Shown here: positions 45,208-57,100 of the stretch, in pieces
How the letters are laid out: each line of letters opens with the position of its first letter
Numbering within the stretch: position 1 is the first letter of the stretch
From: Gautieria morchelliformis
Taxonomy: Eukaryota > Basidiomycota > Agaricomycetes > Gomphales > Gomphaceae
Length of the DNA: 64,000 bases
Assembly (NCBI GenBank): GCA_015179125.1
Contig: WHVA01000459.1
Span: forward strand, 28,503 to 92,502
Direction: 5' to 3'
Made by a program: the position numbers and the translations under genes
The notes under the pieces: generated by a model
Seen by the model: only the letters and a program-made list of their open reading frames with translations
Told to the model about the DNA's origin: nothing
The model's database searches: none

Positions 45208-47085
45208 TAATGGCCCGTCAAAAGGGCAAAGTAACCACCAAACCACCCAGGGAGCCGCCTCCCAGCAAACTGAAAGCCCATCAGCAGGATGTGGTAGATT
45301 CCTCACATAGTTGAGGGACGTTGATCCAGGACCCCTTCCAGTCGCCTACTCCAGTCAAGTGATGCAAAACCAGTCTCCAAGCCGGCGACTGGCTCAGAGA
45401 CAGCGAGGACTATAGCTGTACCATCTCAGCCCCCCCCAGTTCATCCCTATACTGCTCCCAAGGCTGCGACTGCTGCCCCTGCCCCTGCCCCTGACATCCA
45501 GGCTGCCACCGCTGAGCCTGGCCCTGTTACTACTGCGGCACTCAGTACAATTCTAGAGGAACAGGAGTCCCAAATTGAAACCAATCAAGAGATTGATGTG
45601 GACGATGAGGATCTTTACGTGGACCACCCCTCAGTGAGCAGTGAGGAAGATATCTTTTCAGGCCTTGAACCCTTGGACATCAAACTCCCGGCTCCATCTG
45701 ACCAGATGTCAAAGGCTAGAGTGGTGAGAAAGGTTGGCAAAGGAGCAAGCAAGGCAGCATTTGCCTTGCCTCACAGTATGCTTATTATTCTCACTTTTTT
45801 TTGCACACTAACAATGTATATACAGCTATTAAGTTTAGTATCCCCTCCCGTTTCGGACTCAAACAGCTCATATAGCGTACACACCATGTCGAGCCAAAAA
45901 CGACATAGCCAACCTGAAGGAGACCATTCACCTCATCCTCAGCCTGGATGCAATACCAGCTGTGAAACACCCTCCCCTTGTTACACATATCAAACATGAT
46001 CCGGCCAAACTTTGTTTCGCTCTCGACACTGACGAGGACTGGGAGGCCCTCAAGGACGAATAGAGGAGGTGTTGAGTCTGAGTCAGTGGCAAAGCTAGGT
46101 GCAGCTGATATGGCAAGGTCAGCGCGATTCCAGGAGGAACTCAGGAAGCTGAGGGAAGCTGTCGAGGGCCGCCAGCCCAGTCGTGTCACGTCCGCGCTCC
46201 CGTCCCTCTACCAGCTGCCGTTTGGGCTGGTATCCCCCATGTCCCCTGCGTGGAGTCCCCCAGGTGTCAAGGTGTGTCGACGCCCCTGCACCCTGCTAAC
46301 CATATGCCCAGTCTCCTCACGATGAGCTCCGTGTCGTCTGTGCTGCAATGGCCCCCGCAGCAGCATGCCCACTGTGCCCCACACGCCGCTCCCACTGTCG
46401 CCATGTCTACCACACCCCGCACGTCCCCCCTGACCCCGTATGACACTCCACTGGCACCCACACTCGCCACCGCCTGCTCCCCCAGCCCCACCACCCCATC
46501 CTCCTACACCAGCTCGCCCACCCCAGCACCTCCGCGCCCCTCACCCTGCTGCATAGGTGTGTGCCCCCATGTCCTTCCGCACCCGCACTCGCACCTGCAC
46601 CCGCACCTGCACTCGCACCTGCACCCGCACCTGCACCCATACCTGTCCCTGCACCTGCACCTGCACCTGTACCTGCACCCACACCTGCACCCGCCGCCGC
46701 CCGCTCCCCCACCACCCCGTCCTCCTACACCAGCTTGCCCACCCCAGCACCTCCGCGCCCCTCACCCCACCGCATATGCATGCACCCCCACGGTTTCCAA
46801 GCTCAAGAACATGTAAGGATCGGCCAAGTTGCCTTATGGTGCATTGGCACTCAGTGCAGAAGGGATCAAAGATGCTATTACGAACTTTGATGGTGGGTAT
46901 GTTCCACGTTATATGATCCCTCATATTTTTGGGGTTTATGCTACACAGGAGGAAATCCAACATTGAGAATGAACGCCTAGCGCCAGATCTCATTGATCCA
47001 CTGTCAGAAGAAGCTAAGCCCTTCCTCTCCAATCCTACAACACCCTCTTCTGGAGATCCTCCTGTAGTGGGTTCTCACCATTAGT
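45208..47085 (+). pseudogene. Repeat-associated gag-like protein with a proline-rich minisatellite, decayed
   Basis: Coding pieces on the plus strand: ARQKGKVTTKPPREPPPSKL (45212), an Ala/Pro stretch, IETNQEIDVDDEDLYVDHPS (about 45570-45630), RKVGKGASKAAFALPH, an intron (donor GTATGC, acceptor ATATACAG near 45825), FSIPSRFGLKQ-like and ETIHLILSLDAIPAVKHPPL, ALDTDEDWEALKDE, then a TAG where Trp is expected (about 46061), ESESVAKLGAADMARSARFQ, a Pro/Ala repeat and AITNFDGGYVPRYMIPHIFG with an end near 47085. This order is familiar from repeat-linked genes in mushroom fungi, but I cannot name the element. One internal stop and frame changes indicate decay. Confidence 0.4.
46556..46710 (+). repeat. 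Six-bp minisatellite (CACCTG / CACCCG type)
   Basis: About 25 tandem six-base units such as CACCTG, CACCCG and CACTCG. In the likely coding frame they give a Pro-Ala repeat (PAPAPALAPAPAPAPIPVPA). Similar proline-rich sequence continues on both sides. Confidence 0.85.
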
Positions 47086-47186
47086 ACAAAGTAGCAAACA
47101 AAATTAAAACCTGCATTGAACTACATACAGTAAGCTAAGCTTGACATTGTTCCCCCCTCAGCACCCAAAATGCAAAATAAAAAATG

Positions 47187-49240
47187 CTCCATCCCTCAGG
47201 ACTATTCGACACAGCATCTATCGTTAGTGTTCTCCAAACTCGCGGTACCTTCACTGGGAGCTGCGATCCATCACATCAACTCTCATTCCAGTCATCACAC
47301 TGATAATATTGTAACGGAGTCCGAAGCCTATGCGTCTGTATTTTGCCGTGCTCTAGACAGCGCCGCACCGAGTTCCTTGGGTCACCGTCCTACTTACCCC
47401 TACGCCAACCCATTGCTCCTCACCATGTCCGGATAATTCAGCGTGGCTTCCGAAGGAGGCTGTCTTGGCAACTTCGGAGACAGGGAAAGATGTGCCTAAG
47501 GGGGGACCACTGGTGTGCTACTGTCCAGTGGGTATATGCGTTACGTGCGCTGGGAGCAAAGCTTAGAGGGTGCTTCTCACAAGTCGACTTGGCCACACAA
47601 ATAGACCGCTGTCCATGGATATTCACCTCGAGTTGCCTCGGAAGAGCGACTTACCGAACCAATTTGGATATTAGGTAAATGCAACGCTCAGCAACAAGCC
47701 GAGTTTAGCTCACTTTGAACAAGTGATATGCGTTCCCTCACTGGGGCTACGATCCGGACTCCTGATTTTATTTTGTACGTATATGTATCAGAGCGCTGAC
47801 TGCCCCTTCCCTCTATTTCTGCCACGGCCCTTCACCTCCCGCATATGCCTTGTCTTCAGGAAGGATGTTTGATCGGGGAGCAGCTGACTCGCCCGTGTCA
47901 TGATAACAGAAGCCCTCAGTGAGTGTTGTGCATCTTCGAGCTCAATCCCAAATGGTTGCTGTTACTCGATCTCAAGCTCAAGTCTACTGCTGATGAAGTT
48001 GTACAGAGTGCTGATGAATACTACAAAGACCAGTGCAGTAACAATCGCCCATGTAAATACGCGCAAACGTTTAAGGAGTCATCGACCCCCTCCAAACCTC
48101 CTTTTCGTTTATAGACCAAAGAGTCTCAGCTAAATCGGCAGCATGGTTTGGGGTTGTCTTCAATTTGTCATTACAGTCGGTATCCTCGCTTGTCCACTCC
48201 ATTTGACTACATCATATTTCTGTGGAACAGGTTGTTATGACTTCGCTGGATACCTTGAAAAGATTGTGGACGAATTGGTGTGGTTCGCCGACCGGATTCC
48301 ACTACGGTTATAGCACTGAGGTAGGAATAAGCACGCTTCTGCAATGTCTGTGTACGACCCTATAGCCCTCTGGTGCTCACCTGCTGAGTGGACCTGATAC
48401 ACTGGCAGCATCACGCATATACCTATATGCCGTTTCAATAGTACATCACCTGTTATCTGACTGTTCGCACCCTGTTGCATTGGATCGTCTGGCCCTCCCG
48501 GTCTCGCGGTTTGTCCCGTTGTGTCCTGTACCCCGAAGTATCACACATGTATCTCTCCGATCCCACCCTCACACTCACGCGAAGTTGCCTCCCCCTTGCC
48601 CAATCTCTCCCCTCGCGCTCGGGGGTTCCAACAGTGGATCATATCCCCACGTTCTCGCCATTGCTAACCACCACACCTAGTTCCATTTGCATCACCTTGT
48701 CACGTGGCCTTGAGAGCTCAATTAGCTGCCCGATCCTGGTGAGTCCTGATTCATATCGTGTCACCTTACCAGCAAGTTTCAGATGACCGCCGCCGTCGTC
48801 ATCTTCTCTGGCCGCCATGCCGCCGCATCAGGGATCGTGAAATTGCCTGGGTGTGGGCCGTTCGATAGGTGATATTCTTTGGTTTTCACACGCCGTTTCA
48901 TAGGTATTTTGCCTTATACATTTGGCTGATGACTTGTATACAATGGGAAAAGCAACTTGTACAACAACAATGCTAGCCCCATGGCCCAAACCACGGAAAA
49001 GTCAGACTTTCAACGGCTACTGCGGTGCCAGAACCAGGGGTTCGTCGGTGATTATCTTACCAGAAACCAGTGGCATTCGACTCGGAACAACTCGTTGGCA
49101 CCATTGGTATGCCGTGATAGGTGTCGTGCATCCCAGTATGTACCCCTAATGAAATGAAGCTTGTTCCACTAAAGCCGATTCCCTGATTTTCACTGGATTC
49201 TATGGGTTTTTAGACTGAAGACAGCAATTTATCTAATGAA
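47187..49240. repeat. Duplicated segment D2 (pair of D1), more decayed
   Basis: Collinear with 25713-27780. The minus-strand ending TWAIVTALVFVVFISTLYNF and its stop (47962) are kept, but an extra base near 48295 breaks the upstream frame, and an extra base near 47420 breaks the plus-strand frame. No intact gene. Confidence 0.7.
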
Positions 49241-49471
49241 ACTCCAGTGAGTGCACCCACTGGATTTCAATGGGCTGACTACCCATGCGATGCAGACGTC
49301 AGCCTGCACTTTTTTCGTACGCAATTCTCACCGGGGAGACCCCTTGCAGAGCAAGGGAATTTGAAATACTCACAATGAACCCATGGTCAGACTGTAACGG
49401 GTTGGTCCAACCTGAATATATCTAAATTAAACCAATCACAGCAGAAAAAGCGCAGTAAAATACATTGAGAC

Positions 49472-49887
49472 GTGTGCGTTCAAAGATTAGTTGTGGCACA
49501 CGGTGCCTGTGCACCGTACGTGCATACGGCGGACGGTGCATGGGAACGGTACGTGCAGGGGGCGGTCGGTTCCCGTGCATCGTACGTGCATACGGCGGCG
49601 AGGGGGGGTACGGCTCAAGTGCGCCGTACGTCGGCAGGGCGTACGGTGCCTGTGCACCGTACGTGCATACGGCAGGACGGTGGACGTGAACCGCACGTGG
49701 GGAGGGCGTATGGTTTGAGTGCACCGTACGTGCAGTAGGTGCAGAGGGCATATGGTGCACGTGAACCATATATTTGTATATACAGCCTGGCTACACACGT
49801 ATTTACAACGGGCTGGACGTGTATTTTACAGCGGGCTGTATACATTTGATACCGCGGGCGTCTGTGTGCGTTCAAAGATTAGTTGTG
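49472..49887. repeat. CGTACG-rich minisatellite bounded by 24-bp direct repeats
   Basis: The same 24 bases, starting GTGTGCGTTCAAAGATTAGT, stand at 49472-49495 and 49864-49887. Between them are at least seven irregular copies of motifs like CCGTACGTGCATACGGCG, mixed with ACGTGAACC and GGGCTG blocks. No gene; all frames over it are by-products of the repeat. Confidence 0.7.
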
Positions 49888-50100
49888 ACTTATGCGTTTA
49901 TTAATCCAATGCAACCAGGAATGTAAAAATTAGACATGGTGGGAGTGGGGGAATAAAAATGCATAGATGGATGGATAAACATGTTACGTTTTTAGGGTGG
50001 ATGTCATTAGATGATGGACAAGCTGGCAATGATGTGGCGGACCTCGCCGATGCACTCGTTGATATGCACCATGACGTCTCGAGCATGCCCAAGCAACACT

Positions 50101-50140
50101 GTGGGTAGTCAACCCAATGAATCCTATTGGGTTGACCCAC
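50101..50140. repeat. Hairpin with GTGGGT...CAACCCAAT arms
   Basis: GTGGGTAGTCAACCCAAT, loop GAATCCT, ATTGGGTTGACCCAC: arms pair fully apart from three extra bases. A related palindrome GTGGGTAAACCCAC lies at about 59226-59239 in similar surroundings, so this looks like part of a small repeat family. Confidence 0.65.
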
Positions 50141-50752
50141 TGAGGATTCAGTATATAAAGCACTATAGCTAGTGCAAATACCAATAGAACCCGTTGAAAA
50201 TTCAATGAATCAGTTTCAGTGGAAAAAGTTTCGTTTCAATGAGCTGGGTTCAGGGGTTGACTCATGGGTATTCAGGGTTCCTACAATGGAAGACCAATGG
50301 ATTGAACCAGACATTCCAAGTCAACAACCACTGGGTTCCCATGAGATAGTCACTTACAACCCTGTGGTTCTATCACCACATTTCAGAGATGCAGCAACTG
50401 AATGTCACTGAATTATATGAGGCAAATCACTGAAGATTCATGAAATTTGTAGTGAGTGTTAGGTTGTAAAGCTATGAGTTTTCAATGGTTATTGCCTTGC
50501 ATTCTTGTTCAAAAGCCATGAGATACCAGTTAAACTTTCCCATTGTTTCAAGTAATAAATCAATACATACAAGGGGGATACCAATGAAACATAAGGGAAA
50601 AATAACTGAAATACTGTAGTCTAATCCACGAAACTCACACCAGGCTGCTTCACATACATTGGGGCGGCAGTGCGCTGGGAGCCGAAACCACACCACTGTC
50701 AAGGCTGAGGTTGAACCAACTCACGCAACATGCCCAAGTTCAGAATAATCAA

Positions 50753-52954
50753 CTATAAAGTATACGAGGTCAGCTTCACAGGACGGGATATAAACACAAC
50801 CCCACGCAACGCACCATCGAAAATCAGCCTCTGCGCAATCTCCGTCGCCGCATAGCTCGGCTTCCCGTCGACCTGCCACATGATGTACCTGGCCCCTGCA
50901 TCGTTCGGGTCGCCGAGGTGTTCGAAGCCTGTGTGTGGGGGGGGGCGGGAAGGGGAGGGAAGGGAAGGGAGGGGAGGGGAAGGGTCAGCAACGGATGGGG
51001 AGGCCAAATGGACATGACATGACATGGCTTACCGAAGGACACGAACTCGGTGTGCCTGCATACGCGCGCTCCGGCACGGGCATCAGCGCCAACACTGCCT
51101 GCTGTCTACCAAAACAAACACATCAGCAATCCCTCCACACCCTCACCCCCCCGCCCTCACAACCTGAGCTCCGAGCCGAAAGAAAATTCCGGTGAAAACA
51201 CTCACAACGCACTCCCCCTGATACATATTCTGCCGCGTCAACCCCACATCAAAAAATGACGCCGCCCCCATCCCGTTGGGGGACACATAATCATGCGCAA
51301 AGGGCGCGAACTGCGAGACCTTCCCACCATCGCCGAGCTTGTTCTTCTGCACCTCGAAGACGTTGATCTCGGGGGCGCCACGGCGAACGGAGGGGGAGGG
51401 CCGGGGGTGGGAGGGTGCGGAGGCAGGGCAGGTGCAGGCGCTAAGAGCGGTGAGGGCGAGGTGAGGCGCGAGGGGGCAGGTCAGCATGGGAGGGACGGGG
51501 CAGGGAGCAAGGACTTACGACAGCTGCTGCCCCAGCAACCAGCTCAGCTCAAAGTTATACCGGCTCCTTCCCCAGTCCGTGTGGCAGACTCATGTAGTGT
51601 TGCTGCTCGACCCGGGGAAGGACACGGAGACTGCAGGTGAGGAGCGTGAGCATGTGAGCACCGCGAGGCGAGGGGAGAACGGCGGAGGGGGAAGAGATAC
51701 AGATACACACCCTCAATATACCCGCCTGTGAAGCAGAGCTTGTTCCAGCTCTGGAGCATGCCGGACTTGTAGCTGAGCCCGTGGTTGCTCATGGGATCGG
51801 CCTGCTCGATGAGGATGCGGAGGCTCCCGTTCGTTGTCGTCACCTGCCCTGCGGGAACGTGAGTACAGGCACGTGAATAGTGTTTTCCCGGCCCGGCTTG
51901 GGCTCAAAAGCCCCGGTCACGGCTCGGCCTGAGACGGCTCGGGCTTCACAAAACCCAGGCCGGGCTTTTTTTTACGGCTCAGGCCCGGCTCCGGCTCGGC
52001 TCGGCTTTGGCCCCGGCTCGCTGGAGCATGGCTGCAGGGTGAAAAACCCCCCTTTCGTCCCTCATTTGAACTTTAAGCGCCTTATCTAAGTTTCCCACGT
52101 GTGGTGCCGGCGCGCTGTGCCTGGGTGCCGTCAAGCCGCCTAGGGCGGCTTCACCCATACCATCTAGGCGCTCAAGAGCCGCGGCTTCACGGCTCGGCCC
52201 AGGCTTGCCAAATCCTGAGCCGGGCTTTTTGGGATGGCCTGGAGACGGCTACGGCCCGGCTCGGCTCGGCCTGTAAGGGCTCGGCTCCGGCTTCGTCGCG
52301 GCCTAAGCCGGGCCCAGGAAAACACTACACGTGAAGTACAGGCTCACACGCACCAGGGTCATACCACTCCATGTCCTGCGTCACGTGGTACCACAGATTG
52401 ACGGCCTCCCAGAAGGGGTCGTCGCCTGGGTAAAATGAGCGGCCCTCCGTGTTTGACTCGTCCGAAAACACCAGCTCATACTCCTTCGCATCCCACCCCG
52501 TGTGCGTCTTGACCACGTCTGGGGTGTCCTTGTTGAGCATGACGGGGAAGTGCAGCAAGTCCGCGACCTGGCCCGTCGCGTTGACCTGCATGTTGCTGCC
52601 GATGGCGAGGTTGCGGGCATTGGAGTGGAAGAAGGTGACGATGGGGTACACGGTGAAGAGGCTGATGACGGACGCGACGACGAGCATATTTGCGAGGCCG
52701 CAGGCGTTGAGGTGGGCGACGGCGCGCTCGTCATGAGCGAGAGTCCCTGGGTTGTGGAGGGCGTCATCCGCGTCGGGCGGGCTGGACTGGTCCAAGGTCG
52801 GGTTGTACACGTAGGGCGGGAACACGCCGCCACCGCCGCCCTTCTCGTGAGAGGGCGAGTGGGTAATTGGAGTCGGAGGGGGCGCTGAAGAGGGACGGGG
52901 TGGCGCTGGAGGCAACGCTGGAGTGGGAGAAGGGCATGGGGGGCGGGGGCACAA
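50753..52954 (-). pseudogene. KRE6: KRE6/SKN1-type beta-glucan synthesis protein (GH16), degenerate
   Basis: The minus strand encodes a KRE6-type layout: N-terminal cytosolic part with GVFPPYVYNPTLD, a membrane helix (GLANMLVVASVISLFTVYPI), NATGQVADL, ELVFSDESNTEGRSFYPGDD, WEAVNLWYHVTQDMEWYDP, then [67 protein letters not shown] and YIMWQVDGKPSYAATE. KRE6 proteins help to make beta-1,6-glucan in the secretory pathway. Faults: the N-terminal frame shifts in the G-run near 52835; the segment with the usual GYWPG and MGNL motifs is absent and a TGA stands after GSSSNTT (about 51595); the GH16 active-site box EIDxxE reads EINVFE; and the ending after WQVDG is short. The exon borders are otherwise plausible. 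I call a pseudogene, but splicing not seen by me could rescue part of it. Confidence 0.65.
51878..52327. mobile_element. hAT-type non-autonomous element (MITE), 450 bp
   Basis: Ends TAGTGTTTTCC... and ...GGAAAACACTA are perfect inverted repeats over 11 bp and continue imperfectly to about 25 bp (CGGCCCGGCTTGGG and its counterpart). It is flanked by an exact 8-bp target duplication CACGTGAA (51870-51877 and 52328-52335). TIR start TAGNG and 8-bp duplication are hAT hallmarks. The interior is GC-rich with repeated GGCTCGG. It sits in an intron of the KRE6-like gene. Confidence 0.88.
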
Positions 52955-53039
52955 TTAATAAAAATCATTGGCATCCCACCCTCTTGCGCATACAACTGCA
53001 TCGCTTTGTTCAAAGACTCGAGAGGGCATGCTAATGTAA

Positions 53040-53782
53040 TGCACCGCGTCAGGTAAGCTTAACCCAGCTCAGCTATGCAACCATCTCCAGAACATCCCTA
53101 TTCACATAGCCTGCTCCAGACTCTACTTGCACACTGGCATCGGGATCGCAAGACGGGGCCAATGCTGCCGGGGGCAGGTTAGAGGTGTGATTAGAAGCGG
53201 AACCATATCCCACTCACAAAAAGCTAATCCCACAATGTGGAGATATAAAAGAGACTGATGCAGAAGACGAAGGGCATGGTCGCGCGAGCCTGAAGTGCAC
53301 AAAGCCACCGTCAAGCCACCAATCGGAGATGAGGACACCTGGGGGGTTAGTTAGTGATTTCGAGAGGCCTGTATGTTCAAGCAGGTTAGGCCGCGCATGG
53401 AAGCACAGTTAACAGAACTCGAAGGCAAGTGACTTGCCGGACAGAAGGGGAAAAGCAGTCTCTATTTGTCGGATGTGTACTGATATCCGTTATCAGACAA
53501 TGGTGTCTATTGAGAGATTGCATAGTCTTACAGAGATGGAACACAGGTATACGTGTTCTCTAGAAGATACGTTGTCGTTGCTGGGTGGATGGATGGACGG
53601 GTGATGGGAAGAGCGAAGCCTTTACACGTACACAAGGACCTACTTGAGTAAGTCACGTGACAACAAAAACGCGTAAACAACGCTGCAGGCATTGAATGCG
53701 ACGCGACAACATAAAATGTAATACATATGGAAGGATCTAATGTTTTCTACCCTGAGCGTGTTTTTCCATGGTATTACTACCG
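53040..53782. other. Interval between KRE6-like gene and Copia element
   Basis: No exon is supported. Holds the presumed promoter of the KRE6-like gene and the left flank of the Copia insertion (target-site bases TACCG at 53778-53782). Confidence 0.4.
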
Positions 53783-54099
53783 TGTTGGAGTCAGGGTCGA
53801 TAAGCGGAGAACGCAGGGCCAAGTAGGTTAGGGGAAGGATTTATCATCGTCTAGTAAAATAGTATTACTGGCCTCGGTCAAGTTTGACCAAGGCTCTATA
53901 TCTACTCGCTCCACAATCGCTAACCCCTCAGTGAACTGACCGTTCACTGAGGTACGTGCCCCCATCCCATTATGTATCCTAATGGTATACTTACTATCAT
54001 GTAGGCTTCATTACTATTAGGTAGAGTACTTATATATACTCAGTGAACTGACCGTTCACTGAGGCTTCATTACTATTAGTACTGCGCATAACCGCTACA
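53783..54099 (+). repeat. Copia 5' LTR, 317 bp
   Basis: Begins TGTTGGAGTCAGGGTCGATA and ends GCGCATAACCGCTACA. By eye I find three differences from the right LTR, all transitions. Contains two palindromes with arms CTCAGTGAAC and GTTCACTGAG. Confidence 0.95.
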
Positions 54100-54111
54100 G
54101 GTTATGGGCCC
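54100..54111 (+). promoter_or_regulatory. Probable primer-binding site
   Basis: GGTTATGGGCCC directly follows the 5' LTR. It resembles, with one mismatch, the complement of the anticodon-stem region of initiator tRNA-Met, the half-tRNA primer known from Drosophila copia and some fungal relatives. It overlaps the gag start codon (54104). Confidence 0.45.
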
Positions 54112-57100
54112 CGCAGAGCCCACAACGTCTACCCCCACCTCCAAGTCGTTCGTCGTCCCGAAGCTGGCCAGGGACGGCACGAACTGGGTCACCTAGAAAA
54201 GCCAGACGTTAGCTACGCTGGCGGCGACCCGTGGTGCGAAGCGTCACCTCGAAGGGACCGCTCGGATCCCTCACACGATCCCGACGTACCCTGACGGCTA
54301 TACACTCACAGACAAAGAGGAAGAGGACCTAGAGGAACTCGAGAAACGCTGGGATGACTACAATCAGTGCGAGGCAGCGATAATGGCACAAATATTTACC
54401 ACTGTCCACGATAGTGTCCTCATCGAAGTCCGCAACCTACGTACAGCAAAGGAGGTCTGGGAGGCCGTATGTGCAAAGCATGAGACAAGGGAACTCAGGG
54501 TCAAAGTTGACATGCGACGGCGCATGTACGAGCTGAAATGCGAGGACGAATCGAACGTCCGCACGCACCTGGAGTCCCTCGTAAGAATGCAGGAGCAACT
54601 CGCAGGGATGAACGCGGGACTCACCGATGACGACCTTGTCACCGTCATCCTCGGCTCGCTCCCGAAGTCGTATTGGCCGCTCATCAATGCAATAACGATG
54701 TCAGTGACACACGCAAAGGCAAGACTCGAACCGGACCAGGTAGTCAGCACTCTGATCGACGAGTTCGAGCGATTAGCAATCGAGGAATGACAATTGAAGG
54801 CGAGTGAGAACGCACTCGTGGTGGTCAAGAATCGCGGAAAGCACCAGCCACGCAGCAGTAGTTCCAATACCACGCGGACAGATGTGGAATGTTGGAAGTG
54901 CAGCAAAAAGGGGCACATCAAAGAAGATTGTCGTTCTAAAGGCAAGAAAAAAGAAAAAAAGGATGAGGACAAGAAAGGAGGCGACTCGGCGAACGCAGCA
55001 GTAGAGGGCGAGGATTTTGCCTTTACCACGACGCTCGCTGGGACCGCACTTGCGCTGGGAACGAGTCGGTCAACGGGACGAGCAGTCAACTTTTACGACT
55101 CGGGCACGTCAGGCCATATGTCGCCGAGTAGGCATCGCTTCGTCACGTTCAATGAGATCGCGCCGCGGACGGTCACTGCCGTGGACAAGACAGTCTTCAA
55201 GGCTACCGGGATAGGTAGCATGAAGATCGGGATACCTAATGGTAGAACGACAATGTACATTACCTTGAAGGACGTGCTGTACTGTCCCGATCTCGCGTTT
55301 ACACTCGTCTCCCTAACGCGATGTGACGCGGCTGGCTACACGGTTCTACTCAAGAATCAGAAGTGCTTAATTCGAGACAAGAAAGGGACGTTACTTGGAC
55401 AAATCCCGCTTTCGAATGGTCTGTGTAAAGTAGAACATCAGTCTACTGCAGCGGCAGCGAGTACTACACGAAAAGTACTCACATTGGACGAGTTACACCA
55501 CCGGATGGGACACATCACCCCAGGCCGCCCGCAAGCTCATCCGAGACCGAATCGTCACTGGACTGGATCTGGACATGGCGAGTCAGCTGGGCTTTTGCAC
55601 AGAGTGTGCACAAGCCAAACCTACCCGAAAATCCGTCCCACAAAAACGGGAGGGGCCGCGAGCCACCAAATTCGGCGAAAAGGTGCACTCAGACGTCTGG
55701 GGGCCCGCAAACCCCCAGAGCTACGACGGAAAGGACTATTTCGTCAGTTTCACCGATGACTATAACCGGTGGACTTACCTGGTACTGATGGCTAGGAAGA
55801 GCGACGCGTTCAACTGTTACAAGCAGTATGAGGCGTGGGTCGAGACGCAGTATAATGTGAAAATAAAACGCTTACAGACTGACCACGGGGGAGAATACCT
55901 CTCCGACGCCTTCACGGCCCACCTAAAGTCAAAGGGGACGACCCGGAGCCTCACGGTGCACGATACCCCTGAAGAAAACGGCGTGTCAGAATGTTTAAAC
56001 CGGATGTAGCTAGACCACGCATGTGCAATGCTTCTAGCAGCTGGATTACCGAAGTTTCTGTGGACAGAAGCGGTACAGCACGCGGTCTGGCTGAAAAACC
56101 GGACTTCGACGCGTGCGCTCAATGGCAGAACGCCATATGAGGTCGTACATGGCGCGAAGCCGGATCTCACCGATTTACCAGAATGGGGACCTAGAGTCTA
56201 TGTTCTAAAAGAAAGCAGCAGTAAGCTAGACTCGAAGGCGGATGAAGGAAAGTGGGTGGGGTATAGTGATGAGAGCAAAGGGCACAGGGTCTACTGGCCC
56301 AGGAAACGCCACGTCACAGTGGAAAGGAACGTCACGTTTGATGCCCTTGTCCTCGTGACCCCCAATGACGGTCTGACTGAGGGGGAGTCATCCACCCTAG
56401 GCACTCAGAACGGCATCGGTGGTGTTCCCGCTCCTCACACACCCCACCAGAACCCGCCACTACAACCCCCGGACCCGGAAGCAGACCCTGCAGACACCAG
56501 GCGGATCGACCCCCTCGAGGGAGTCAAGGCCGCGGATCTCCCGGCAGACCCGCCCCAAGGAAGGGGCCACCGCATGCGGAAACCGTCCGCGTACGTGCGG
56601 GGGATCGCGGACGGCGTGGGCAGTAGCACAGGTCGCCCACACGCGCCCGCATACCCCCGAGGTCTGCCGATGCCCACCAACGACTCAGCCCTAGTCGCGC
56701 TGACAGGGGGTGGAGGAGAGATCGCCAGAGCTGAGGGGGAGCCTCGTCATCCTGCTAGGCACACGACTGCTGCCGCAGCGCACAGCCCAGGGCCTGACCC
56801 AACTAACCTCGACGACGCCCGTTCCCGCACTGACTGGCCGCAGTGGGACGCGTCGATCAGGCGGGAGTTGGACCAACACGCGGCGCTACGCACCTGGGAC
56901 CTCGTCGAAGCCCCAGATGGTGCGAACATCGTAGGGAGCAGGCTCGTGTTTCACTACAAGCACAACGCAGAGGGAAAGGTTGTAGATCGAAAAATGAGGC
57001 TCGTCGCGCAAGGATTCTCACAGGCACATGGAATTGACTACAATGAGACCTTCTCCCCCACAGCAAAGCTCTCTGCTATCCGAATAATCGCAGCCATCGC

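Noticed and set aside
46250-46816. Pro/His/Thr-rich 188-codon frame as an independent gene
   Set aside because: It is a frame through a six-base minisatellite, open in several frames on both strands; low complexity gives no evidence of a separate gene.
51880-52334. Short open frames in the GC-rich intron of the KRE6-like gene
   Set aside because: They lie wholly in the hAT MITE and follow its inverted GGCTCGG-rich sequence; no domain.
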